Part shown: piece after piece, positions 1 to 11,040 of the stretch
Layout of the letters: each line of letters starts with the position of its first letter
Numbering within the stretch: position 1 is the first letter of the stretch
Assembly (NCBI GenBank): GCA_023014335.1
Contig: JAECYW010000032.1
Span: 248,001 to 312,000 of the forward strand
DNA from: Galerina marginata
Lineage: Eukaryota; Basidiomycota; Agaricomycetes; Agaricales; Galerinaceae
Reading direction: 5' to 3'
Length of the DNA stretch: 64,000 bases
Notes under the pieces: model-generated
Database searches by the model: none
What the model was told of the DNA's origin: nothing
The model's input: only the letters and a program-made list of their open reading frames with translations
Position numbers and translations under genes: made by a program

Positions 1-530
1 GTGTCAAGAGAGACAGCCTCGCGTTTGTTTGCTCGTTGTCCATGCGTCGGGGATTGGCTGGACTGCGGGAATGGGACCCCGGTCGAGATGATGCCACCCT
101 AGGGGGGCAGGCCGTCTGATATGAGGAATGTCAGAGCTGAAGAACGGAATGAGCGGTGATAAGGCAAGGGAGAGAATGACGGACCATTTTCGTCCTTCGA
201 TGCTGATAAAACTAACCCTCGATTCCTAGCAGAGCATGGCCCTCCTTTCTCATCGTCTTTCCCGTTCTCTTCCTCTCCTCTCTTTCGAAGTTAGGAGCCC
301 GCAGGATTTAAGCATCAGCCAGCGCGTCGACATCGCTGTGAGTTCCGCTGGCCCGGGATCATGTAGACGATAAAACCATTAGGAGGGCAAGCCGACGTCT
401 GAATCCGCGAATGTGAACTAGGATTATGGCCAACGAAGGCGAGTTGTGGGGAGAACTGTGCGTTGGTTGGTGGAGTTCAGAAAATCGGTTGAAAACGGTG
501 GGCTGACAGCGGGCACAGCCACTGATGCTA
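1..530 (+). repeat. Repeat module R1, copy 1 (interrupted by the Helitron)
   Basis: This stretch is non-coding. It shares blocks such as 'ggattggctggactgcggg', 'gggaccccggt', 'agagctgaagaacg' and 'gggcacagccactgatg' with stretches at 15.4, 18.6, 37.3, 42.7, 49.9 and 56.5 kb, all on the same strand. Other copies continue from 'cacagccactg' directly into 'caatctaatctg'. Here that continuation appears only at about 10388, after the Helitron, so this copy was split by it. The left edge lies outside the window. Confidence 0.8.
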
Positions 531-534
531 AATT

Positions 535-557
535 CCCGCTACCTTTAGGTAGTAGGG
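535..557 (+). repeat. Left terminal hairpin and inverted repeat of the Helitron
   Basis: CCCGCTACC at 535-543 is the start of a hairpin (stem CTACC/GGTAG, loop TTTA) and the reverse complement of GGTAGCGGG at the right end. GTAGGG at 552-557 also matches the reverse complement of CCCTAC at 10366-10371. Confidence 0.6.
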
Positions 558-708
558 TCTTAGAGACGTTCATTTTTAAAAATTGGCAGAGATTTACAAG
601 ATCTGTCCCCACGTCATAGATGTCCCACGCCACTACTGTCACCGCATTCTTTGTCATCGTCACTTTCGTGACTCGCCATTTTCAACCTTTCGTCTTTCAT
701 TCCCCCCC

Positions 709-3700
709 ATGTCGTTCACCATTCAAAACCAGCCTGTTGTTGTGAAATATTCATCTGATGCTTTTCCCTCTCGTATATCCCTCGCGTTTGCTTCTCGTTT
801 GAAGCAGCTTCCGCCCTCTCATTCGGTTTTCAGTGCCTGTCTATCACTGTCAACATCATCTCATAGCACTTTTACGTGCGCTCTCGATTTCGTCATCGAG
901 CGCGAACTTCGTTGTTGCGATGCTGTCCTTGGTCTGGATTGGAAACGGGCGTGTGCTCAGTCTGGCCTTTCTTTGCCTCAACAATCTCTCCCTCTTTATG
1001 AACCTGGCGTCTGTGGTGAGTCACATTTTAAGTACGGACTGCTCATGCTTATTGATTTTATTATTGCAGAATTTGACCCCCCCCTTTTACCTGAGCGTGT
1101 TGCATTTCCTTCCGGTAAGTTTTTGGCGTCGTCGTCTCTGTGATATTTTGCCGACCGTTTTTTTAACAGCACGCGCTCATCTTGATCCTTCTAATACATT
1201 TCATAAACATATTAATCATTCAAACACTGCTACCTTTCATGTCAATGATGATGATAATGAATCCAGTTCTGGGTCTGTTTTCAGTCCATCATTAAAATCT
1301 GCTTGTCATAGTGATAAGTCTGGCCATCACTTTCTTGAACAGTCTTTTCTATTTAATCAGACTTCTGGTATCACTGTGTCCCCCTTTTTAAATGACCATG
1401 AGAAGCTCAAACATTCTCTCTCTATGCATGGAATAGTTCCTCATGGCTTTTCCTTGACAGACTGTCGTTCTGTGCTGTTTCGGCATCTGTTTTCTGGTCA
1501 ATGTGTTTCAAATATTCATGACTATCGTGATCGGACTGCCTGTTTACATTTTCGCAAAGGCTTTGAATCTGCTGCTGAAATGTCCTTTACGGCTTTTCAT
1601 ATTCTTGCATCAGCATCCGCAAAAGACCGTTCAACTGATGATTTCTTTACTGTGCTTGATAGTCTTCGACTTGTCACTTCTTTTTGTCCCTGGAAAGTAC
1701 GTCGGCAGTGCATAGATGAATTCAAACGAATGGCTACAACATTTTTGCAAGACTATTCCTCCGTTTATGGTTGTGATATATTCGTCAAATTTGAACGTCA
1801 CAGCAGGGCTAATCTTCTTGCCATCACTTCTGCACACGGAATTCAGGTTGATAGGTATACAAGTAATATTGATGATTTGAAAAATGCTATTTTGTTCCAT
1901 TTCGCACATGGTGATTGTTATTACCCAACACATGTTGATCAGGCTCCAATTGGATGTCAAAATGCTACTGCATCTCTGAGTGAAAATACTGATAGTCCAT
2001 CTTCACAAGATCACTTTCTTCTTTGCTGGCTCATTAATCAGGCTAAAACTCTTACACGTATTCCCTTTCAACGGCTGCTCAGTGCATTAGATATAGAGTA
2101 TAACACCACCGATGATCTTCGAACTTTACGATCCTATCTTAAGAAATATACTACTGCCCTCAGACGTCAGTTGAATGAAAGGACAAAAAATGCTTCATTG
2201 GAATGTGAGCATGCCGAAATACAACAGAAACTTGAGAAAATACGTTCTGAATGGCCAAGTCTTGTTCCGCAAACTTTGAAGGATAAGATCATTAACTTAT
2301 TTCGAGAACAAACATCTTCCCTTACGCTTAAATCTGTGACCTGTGCATGTTGTGCCGAAGATTCATTGGCTTCTTCCTGTTCAGAAATTGGGATACAGGA
2401 TATAAATCTTGATCTCCTCAAAAGACCAGATCAACGATTTCAGGCAAAGTCTTCAAATATTGTGGATTCCGATTGGTTAGATTGTGATGTCATTCATCCT
2501 GAACTGCCTTTGCCCATTCCATCTATGCCAGATATAATATTACATCCATCGGGTGTCCGTACCACAAATAACAATACTGTGATCACCCTTTGCAAAACAT
2601 GCAAGTCATCTTTAAAATCGGGTAAAGTACCAGCACTGTCCTTGGCAAATCATATGTTTTTGGGAGATGTACCTGATGAATTGAAAGACCTTACTGTTGT
2701 TGAAGAAGCCATGATTGCAAAGTGTCGAGCAAAATGTTGGGTCATTCAACTTAAAGAAGATGTTTCTACATCATGCCCAAATGCTCAACGTGGTATGAAA
2801 GGCCATATTATTATTTATCCACAAAAGCCATCTGCTATTGCAAAAATTCTTCCTCCATCCCTTGAAGAAATCAGCAGTCCTATTTGTGTCATTTTTGTCG
2901 GCTCCCAACCTCCAACAGATGAATGGTTAAGAACCAAAGCAAAACCTCTTGCTGTTCGTCGAGAAAAAGTGCGACAGGCTTTAATTTGGTTAAAAAACCA
3001 TAACCAGTTATATAAAGACATTTCAATAAATAATACCCTTCTTGACAGCCTTCCACCTCAATATACACTGCCAGTTCATGTTGAGCATGTTGTGCCAAAT
3101 GAGGCAATGGAATCTTTGACATCCCGCTATGATAGTCAACCATCTTCAAGTTTAAATGATCACAATTTAGATTCTCAATCTTTAGCAGAAAATAATGACA
3201 TTCCTTTTCAAAATGTTGTCATCACTGACGTTGATGGATCAGCTCCTTCAAATGAATTACGAGCAGCTGCTGTCCGTCACATTAAAAAAAAAGGAGGTGG
3301 ATATATTGAAATTGCTCATGATCCCACACCAGTCAATGAGTTTTTTAATCCAGAAATGTTTCCAATGATATATCCGACATTATTTCCATATGGCATTGGA
3401 GGTTTTGAAAATGTGAAAAGGACCACTCGTGTTTCTATGAAACATCAAGCTAAACATTTTTTCAGCCTTGCTGACCGTCGCTTTCAAGAACATTATTCCT
3501 TTCTTTTCACAGTCTTTAACATTTTGCAACGACGTGAACTCTTGTTACACACAAGCTTGAAGGTTAAGCGAAAGAATTTTGATTCTGTAGCTCAATCTTT
3601 TGCATCAGTTTCACCAGAAGTGGTTCATACCGTATCTGAACGTGTTGCGAGGGGTGATTCAAAGACATGTCATACTGCTCAGGAACGACAAGTTTTAAAT

Positions 3701-6700
3701 TTGATGAAAGAGGTCAATGTCATAACATCTCATGTACCAGGTTCTGCTGCTTCTCGTGTGGCCATGCGTAATGAAATACGGGCATTGATGATGGAAAAGG
3801 GTCTTCCTAGCTTCTATATAACAATAAATCCTGCTGATGTATATAATCCTTTAGTGAATTTTCTAGCAGGTGCAGATATAGATCTTGACAACTTGCTTCC
3901 TGAGCAAATACCAAATTATTATGATCAGTCTATTTTGATTGCCAAAAATCCTGCTATTGCTGCCAAATTTTTTGATATTTATATGAAAGCTTTTATTTCT
4001 GCACTTCTCGGATATAACCCTGATGGTGAAAGTGTTGAAGGAGGAATATTTGGAATTGTCAATGCATATTATGGCTGTGTTGAAGCTCAAGGCAGAGGCA
4101 CTTTACATTGTCATATGCTTGTCTGGGTTGAGGGAGGTTTAAATCCAAATGAGATTAAAGAAAGAGTAATCGCTGATGGTGATATTGAATTTCAGAGAAG
4201 ATTAATTGCATTTCTTGATGATACGATATCTAATTCAATTCCATCCAAACCTTGTTCTGAATCTAACCTGCTTGTTAATGAATTGACTAATGGTTCTCAT
4301 CCCTGTTCCACTAGAGGAATTAACCTCACTGCTACAGATATTGATGACCAACAACAAAATCGTAGACATATTGCACGACAAAATGATATGCATAATTTAG
4401 CAAAACAATGTCAATCTCATTCACATTCACAAACCTGCTACAAATATTGGAAAGGTCCTTTAAGTGGCGAACCACGTGAATGTCGATTTGATCTTGATGA
4501 AAGTAATACATGTCCTGAGAGTTATTTTGATCCTGAAACTGGTGAACTTAATTTGCGTTGTCTTGATGGAATGGTAAATAATTTTAACAAAACAATTCTC
4601 GAGGCTATTCGGTGTAATATGGATATTAAATTTATTGGATCGGGTGCCTCTGCAAAAGCTATTCTTTATTACATTACTGATTATATCACAAAGTCTCAGT
4701 TAAAATCTCATGTCGCATTTGCAGCATTAGACTTGGCTGTAAATAAATTGGGAGAATTCAATGCTGATGAAGATAATATAACTATGAGAGCAAAGCGTCT
4801 TTTGCAAAAATGTGCCCATACTATGATTTCACATCAAGAGCTTTCTGCACAACAAATTTGCTCTTACCTTATGGGATATGGGGACCATTACACCAGTCAT
4901 GAATACAGAAATTTATACTGGACTGCATTTGAAAAATTCATTAATGATGAACAACCTTCGCCTGAATGTTATGAAGCCCATGCATCCACTGATCTTCACT
5001 CACAAACTGAAAATGTGCCTGAAACTGACCATAATATTTTTCCCTCTGAAATTTGTCAGAATAACAATTCTGAGGATGATGATAATGACAATCAAGATGA
5101 ACTTGAAGATGAAAGTGAAGTTACCCTTGCTGTTGAAAACAACTGCCTAATTGCAAAAACTTGTCAAGTACTTGATTATCAACAACGTTCCGAATCCCTT
5201 GATGATCTCTGCTTATGGGACTCCATTGCACGAAATGACAAAGTCAAAAAATCCAAAAAAGATCTTGATATTGAAGACAATATTGATAACAATATTGATG
5301 AAGATGATGAAGCTGATGAGGAAGAATGTGAATTTGAAAACACTGATGATTTGCTATCATCAACTTCTAGAGCTCGACCCCATTCTAATTTTATGCCTGA
5401 CCATCCAAATTATCTGACACACACCTTAAAAATTAGAGCACCACATAAATCCTTAATACCTGTGCCAATTGGACCATCAATTCCAAGAAGAGATCGTGAA
5501 AATGTGAAAGAACGTTACTGCAGATTAATGCTAATACTGTTTAAACCTTGGCATCATGCAGATGATTTACGTTTACCAGGAGAATCATGGTCAACAGCAT
5601 TCTTCTCCTTTATGGAAACCTGTTCACCTGCAAAGAAAAGAATCATGGATAACATGCAGATACTCCATGAATGCAGAGATAGTCGTGATGATCATTTCAC
5701 TGCTAGACGAAATCGGAACCGAAATCGAGCTCACCAAATTCCAGGAGAGCATACAGGAACTCGATCAACAAGTGATGATTTTGGTGACACAACTGAGTCT
5801 GAAGAAATAATACTTGAACATCTTTTATCTATACAGGACACCCGTTCTATCAATGTTAATAAAACGCAAGAAGATGTATTGAGCTGTTTAACTTTTGCTG
5901 AAAGTGGTGGTCTATTCACAAGCACTTGCCAAATGACTGGCATTACAGACTCCACTGATATGATCAATGAAGAAGTTCATGAAGATCATCCACTTTTAGA
6001 GGAAATCTGGAGGACAGAATATGAATCACGGCGTCAAGAGTGGAAAAAAAATGCATGTAAATCAAATACATTACCTGCACAGATGAACATCAATCAACAT
6101 ATTCAAGACAATAATAACCCACTTCAGATAATCAAGGATGGTCTTGCTTTTAGAGTCAACGAAAACATGCAACCAGCCACAATGGAATCCAGTCTACAGC
6201 AAAATATTGAGCCTACAATTGCCGAAAGCAATGTAAACATTCAGCAAATTATAGACAAATATACTTTAAACCGTGAACAGTCAAGAGCTTTTCGAATAGT
6301 GGCTGAACACAGTCTTGAAAGCAAATCCAAACCTCTAAGGATGTATTTGGGTGGTGCAGGAGGAACTGGAAAATCCCGTGTAATTGATGCCTTAAATGAA
6401 TTTTTTGTACTTCGAAATCAGAGCCGCAGATTTCGTCTTTCTTCATACACAGGAGTTGCTGCCAAAAACATATCAGGTATGACATTACATGCATCTCTGA
6501 TGCTAAACCAAAGAAAGGCCAAAGGACTAAGTGGAAAAGCTTGCCGTGATTTAATTTCAATGTGGGAGGGTGTGGATTACTTATTTATTGACGAAGTATC
6601 AATGATTGGCTGTAAGCTTCTTTTAAAAATTAGTGAAGCACTAAATGATGCTAAACAAAATCAGTCACCTTTTGGAGGAATTAATGTTATTTTTGCAGGT

Positions 6701-8225
6701 GACTTTGCTCAGCTGCCCCCTGTTGCTGAATGCCGACTATTTTCACATATCGATACATATGATGTCAGTACGAAGCAGGGGCAGCAAAATGTTTTCGGAA
6801 AACTACTTTGGTTATCTGTAAAAACAGTTGTCATCTTAACCGAAGTAATGCGGCAATCTGGAAAGGAGAACTCAGACTTTGTCAACCTCTTGAACAGGTT
6901 ACGGATAGGACAATGTACATACGATGATTATAATGTTCTCAATTCTCGACTGTTGAGTGAACAAAACATTGACTGGGATGATCCCAAATGGAGAACCGCT
7001 CCCATAATTGTTTCCAACAATGAATGCAAAGATGCCCTAAACATAAAAGCAACCACTGAATATGCTCGTCGAACAGGAAAGCCCATGCACTGGTACTATG
7101 CAACAGATACTCGATGTGGGAAAAAAATTAGCGATGAAAGACTTCAAGATCATCTTGAAGAAATGAATACTGGAAAAACAAATCAACGTATGGGAAAAAT
7201 ACCTCTTGTCGTGGGCATGCCCGTTATGATCTGCCAAAACTTTGATGTAGAAAACGGAATAGTAAATGGATGTGCCGGAACCTTACAAAAAATTCGTTAC
7301 CGCATTGACGACAATGGACATCGACATGCTATATCATGCATCATTGATTCTCAATCCATCTCTGGTCAACCATTGACTGGTTTACAACAACAATCTGTTG
7401 CCGCACTAGAAGATACTGTTGAAATGAAATTTATTCATCCCTATTCACATAAATCGTGCACAATTAAACGTACCCAACTGCCCATCATGCCAGCATTCGC
7501 CATGACGGCACATAAAGCTCAAGGGCAAACAATAGAAAATGCTGTACTAGACATTCAAAGTTGTCGTGGCACTGAATCACCATATGTTATGGTATCCAGA
7601 GTCACGTCTCTCAATGGGCTGCTAATATTGCGGCCCTTCAACATTTCAAAAATACGGTGTCGTCAATCTGAGGACGGCAGAAGAGAAGCACGGCGAATCA
7701 AATACCTTCGCCTGAATACTATCATTGCCACCGGCAATGATTTTGAAAGTGCACATGCCCGGAATTTGCTATCAAGCAGCAAATACAAAGAAATGGTCTC
7801 TTTAAACGAAAATGACGATAGAGACAATAACGGACAGACCAATTTTCGTAACCAAGACTCAACTCGACGTCTCCACCGTCTCCAAATATCGAACCTCCAC
7901 CTCACATCCCATGCCTGCCCATCTTTTAATCTTCCAGAGGACGATGTCTCCGCAAACTTCAGTGGTACGTTGATCACCTGTCTTATATTCTAATATCGGC
8001 CAAGCTTCAGATCTAGACGGAATGGATATAGACAGTCACAGTACCAATGACCATCCATCCGCAAACAAATCTTCAAATTCTCCGTCGATAACGAAGAGAA
8101 AGGCGCCTGCCAGTGAACCCTGTATTGCATCTGTGAGTATGATATACTGAAATAAATATAATAAAATGAATGACCAAACTTACTAGGCCCCAAAACGAAA
8201 GCGACAAAAACAAATCATTGACTGA
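709..8225 (+). CDS. Helitron Rep/PIF1-type helicase transposase, spliced
   Basis: Proposed exons are 709-1015, 1070-1114, 1170-7964, 8011-8132 and 8187-8225, joined by GT-AG introns of 46-55 nt. Frame is kept throughout and the product is about 2435 aa. The long open frame by itself would start at 833 inside a wrong frame; the correct N-terminus runs in another frame from ATG 709 (or 583) and contains 'DAVLGLDW'. Domains in order: a Cys-rich N-terminal region; the Rep HUH nuclease with histidine motif 'GRGTLHCHML' near residue 1096 and paired tyrosines in 'YITDYITK' near 1285; acidic low-complexity stretches; and an SF1B PIF1-like helicase with Walker A 'GGAGGTGKS' near 1844, 'FIDEVSM' near 1924, 'GDFAQLPP' and 'TAHKAQGQT' near 2231. 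The short last exon encodes a basic PKRKRQKQ-like tail, a possible nuclear localisation signal. All catalytic motifs are present and no internal stop was seen, so it may be functional. Confidence 0.9.
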
Positions 8226-8800
8226 ATCGCTGAAGAACAAACTTGAACGACCTTCACTGACTGTCGATCTGTCACAGGCTTACACAATAATAATGTCAGC
8301 ATCACAGCCACTACACGCTCAAATCATCGAAGGCTTGTTCCCGCCTCACCTCCCATCCACCACCAACACAACATGCCAGCTGCTGCCTATCCCCACATTC
8401 CAGTTTACACTGTCATTTACCATGTTCATCAAGAGTCGACAGAAATAACTGTAAAGTTTTCCATAATTCTCACAGCACACATCGAGTTTGACCTTATTTC
8501 CAACATGTAGTGGCATACATCGCTTTGTCGAAAACCGGATGAAGACCTTCTTAGCATCATTGGCGCCACTATCCACCAAGAGGGCGACACCATCTTCCAT
8601 GTCATTCTACCGTTCAATTTCGCAGACCAACACTCGGATTGAATTTTCGTTGTCGTCATCGCCTCAACAATAGCTCCAACACCATTCAAATGCTCGACAC
8701 TAAATACACCACCCAAAGTTTCAGGAACTCCACGCCCTTTTTTTGTCCTTATCAGAAAACCGTGCCTTTCCACTCTACCTCCCACAACCCGCTTCGAACC
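8226..8800 (+). other. Inter-gene segment of the Helitron with possible 5' exons of the next gene
   Basis: ATG 8372 opens a frame reading 'MPAAAYPHIPVYTVIYHV'. A candidate 60-nt intron (8451-8510, GTAAAG to TGTAG) removes an in-frame TAG, and the frame then continues as 'RKPDEDLLSIIGATIHQEG' until a TGA near 8638. I could not join this cleanly to the exon beginning at 8801, so it may be an extra 5' exon set, a separate small protein or a decayed piece. Confidence 0.35.
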
Positions 8801-10159
8801 ATGACCGAAAACATCTCCCCAGCACTTGGCGAACGTCTTGAGCTGTATGACAACCTCTTACCCTGCTTGAAAGACTTGCCCACGTTACTAGCCAATCTCG
8901 ACTACAACAAACACTTCACAAAACACACTACCGACGGCCGCAACAACTTCGAATACTATTCCGTCGGCAAAAATGAACCTATTCTCATAAATGTCTTCGG
9001 CGAAATCGCACCGTATATTGAAGGCACAAAAATAAGCGCCATCGGAAACCATCGTGCTCTTCCTAACAAAGTAAGCGAAACATCTGTTGTCGCATACGAT
9101 CCTCACCATCTTTCATCTAGCCTCTCCAACCAATCACTGACAAATCGAGCGTCAAGGACATATTGCAACTCCGTTGTCCTAGCTATGCTCCCAACAAGCT
9201 CCAGGCATTATATCAAAATCAACTTGTTCCACTATGCGACATCGTTGACGACGACAAAATGAATGACGCAAACAAAGTAAGTCTCCAAAACGTCAATGAA
9301 TCAAAGCAGAATACTTACCTGCGCTGTCCAGCCACCATTATCTACGAATGGATGCGTCCGAAACGACGAATTCATTGCTATCCACTTCCCAAAAAAGTTT
9401 AAGGCATGTACACAACAACGTCGACTATTACAATCTAACGCATTTCAACTAGACGCCTGTACAATCGATCAAGAGAACTGGTCGAACAAAAATCAAGCTT
9501 GAAGACGAACCATCGCACTCCGACACTAAACGTTCTCCTCCGCCTGCATCTGCCGCAACCGAGAACAAGCCGGATGTCAAGATCGGCGACTTCTACGAGC
9601 CGTCGCTCATGCCAGACTATAACCCAACCAATTTCAATCTCGTTTCCGATAAACTTGTCCAGTACGACGTCCGAAACAAAGACAACCAACTAATTCCTGT
9701 CTGGAAGAATCACGACGAGCTCAGACCTGGCACCCTCGTTCTCTGCCTCGCGACTATCAACTGCTACAACATAGATGTTGACAGAAGCGACCCTAGCAGA
9801 GGTTTCAGGCGTGTAAGTTGTCAACCTTTCATTAAGAAACACTGCTAACAACTTGAAACCATTCCCAGTACTACCAACTCAGCATTGAAGCGCTGAGAAT
9901 CCTCGCTGAGTCTCTCCTCGTCACTGAGACCGAAACAGACGAAGTGACTCACCAAAACCCGACCACATCCACCTCTACCTCCAATGCTATGAACGACTTC
10001 AACAGTTTCTCCCTCACCAAACGAAGCGCCGACCACGACAAAAAGGCCTCCGAGGCGCACAGCGATCACAGATCCGACAAGAGAAAGGCGAAAAGAAAGG
10101 TGAACAGCGGCGACCAAGGCGAAGCGAAAGATGATAACGAAATAATGGACACAATCTAA
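8801..10159 (+). CDS. Second Helitron gene, five exons, possible OB-fold/ssDNA-binding protein
   Basis: Exons 8801-9070, 9121-9276, 9332-9403, 9453-9812 and 9869-10159 join in frame to about 382 aa. Introns are 49-56 nt. The third one (9404-9452) begins with GC rather than GT and contains CTAAC before CTAG, a plausible GC-AG intron. The central part ('KPDVKIGDFYEPS', then 'LRPGTLVLCLATINCYNID' and 'YYQLSIEALRILAES') has the pattern of an OB-fold domain of the single-strand-binding/RPA type. The C-terminus is charged and basic (KRKAKRKV). RPA-like proteins accompany some plant Helitrons, so a role in handling the single-stranded intermediate is plausible but inferred. The true start may lie upstream, since 8372-8638 also looks coding. 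Confidence 0.6.
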
Positions 10160-10382
10160 CGTACATCTTCTTAACTTATCTGTAAATATTAACTATAAAT
10201 CCTATCTTCTCCTATTTCCCCTCACACTTCAACGTCAGCTTTCGGCCACGTAGCCACTGTACTTTAAAGTCTTTTCTGTATAAAATCTATTTAGCTAGCG
10301 ACTGAAAACCTCATGACTCGAAAGGCTCCGACAAGAGGAAGGTAGCGGGCTTTGCCGCTCGCCGGCCCTACATCCTTATCAA
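10160..10382 (+). other. Helitron 3' non-coding end
   Basis: Downstream of the second gene; AT-rich up to about 10310, then the terminal hairpin. No open frame or other structure beyond the right-end inverted repeat was seen. Confidence 0.5.
10341..10371 (+). repeat. Right terminal hairpin and inverted repeat of the Helitron
   Basis: GGTAGCGGG is followed by a hairpin (AGCGG/CCGCT) and then GGCCCTAC. The outer parts pair with the left end in inverted orientation, but the spacing differs between the two ends, giving an asymmetric terminal inverted repeat. It lies about ten bases before the R1 sequence resumes. Confidence 0.6.
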
Positions 10383-11040
10383 TGACGCAATCTAATCTGC
10401 TTGATTATCGGTCGCCATCCATCCCCTTTCCTTTCTTTTGCTCGCATCGCGTTCCCAACATACCAACTCAACTCGAATAATGCCTCTGCTACTCTACATT
10501 CCTCGCATGTATGAGGAACTATCACTAGTACTACCCTATAGCTACAAAGGTAACTAACCCGTGGTCTTTTCGATTTTCACTTGATTTCAAATCTACCATC
10601 TCGGTGAAGTGCTAGATCATCTCTACCTCTGCCTCAACGCCAGCGCACGTTTCTGTTCTCTCAACACCTCTACACGCTTCCAGCACAATTGTGCGTGAAC
10701 CTCACTTTGCCTTTTCCTTGCGTCTTTCAGGCTCCGTTTCGTTGATTGTCGATCAGGCTTCTATGTCCTTTCCTCATACTCACTTTCTTCTGTTTCTGAC
10801 ATTTAGAATACCCGGCTTGCACGATCCAGCGATCGGATCTACGTGAGACCATACCATTCTCTCCTTCGTTGAGGGGTTTTTGTTGTTCCACTTTTGGACG
10901 CTGGCATTAAAAACCGTTTATGGGGTTGCAGATTTGACTCTCTTCAATTTGCACCTACGGTCTCTTCGCTTCTCCTTGGTGCGTTTCTCTGATCATTGCT
11001 CTTTACAATTTTTTCCTTCACTTCATTCTTTATTAACGAT
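10383..11040 (+). repeat. Alpha block (T-rich repeat), right half of the interrupted repeat copy
   Basis: It begins 'caatctaatctgcttgatt', the same words that directly follow R1 at 37.65 kb. It then shares 'actcgaataatgcc', 'ggaactat' and 'tcacttgat' with 30.2 and 37.7 kb. Non-coding; the open frames are short and not shared between copies. Confidence 0.65.

Larger units (their letters stand above)
531..10380 (+). mobile_element. Helitron-type rolling-circle transposon, about 9.8 kb
   Basis: The element is defined by the Rep/helicase gene it carries and by the repeat copy it interrupts: R1 sequence ends near 530 and resumes near 10383. The left end holds CCCGCTACC (535-543) and the right end its reverse complement GGTAGCGGG (10341-10349). 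Each end also contains a small hairpin: CTACC-TTTA-GGTAG at 539-552 and AGCGG-GCTTTG-CCGCT at 10344-10359. Subterminal inverted repeats of this kind are known from Helitron2/Helentron-type elements, whereas canonical Helitrons lack terminal inverted repeats. Exact ends are uncertain by a few bases. Cargo is the Rep/helicase and one further spliced gene, both on the plus strand. Confidence 0.8.

Noticed and set aside
833..1169. First 110 codons of the open frame starting at 833 as the Helitron protein N-terminus
   Set aside because: A different frame from 709 (or 583) with two good introns gives a more coherent N-terminus that joins the same long frame; the 833 start reads through both introns.
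8346..8785. Minus-strand frames within the Helitron inter-gene segment
   Set aside because: They overlap the more plausible plus-strand coding stretch and show no family features.
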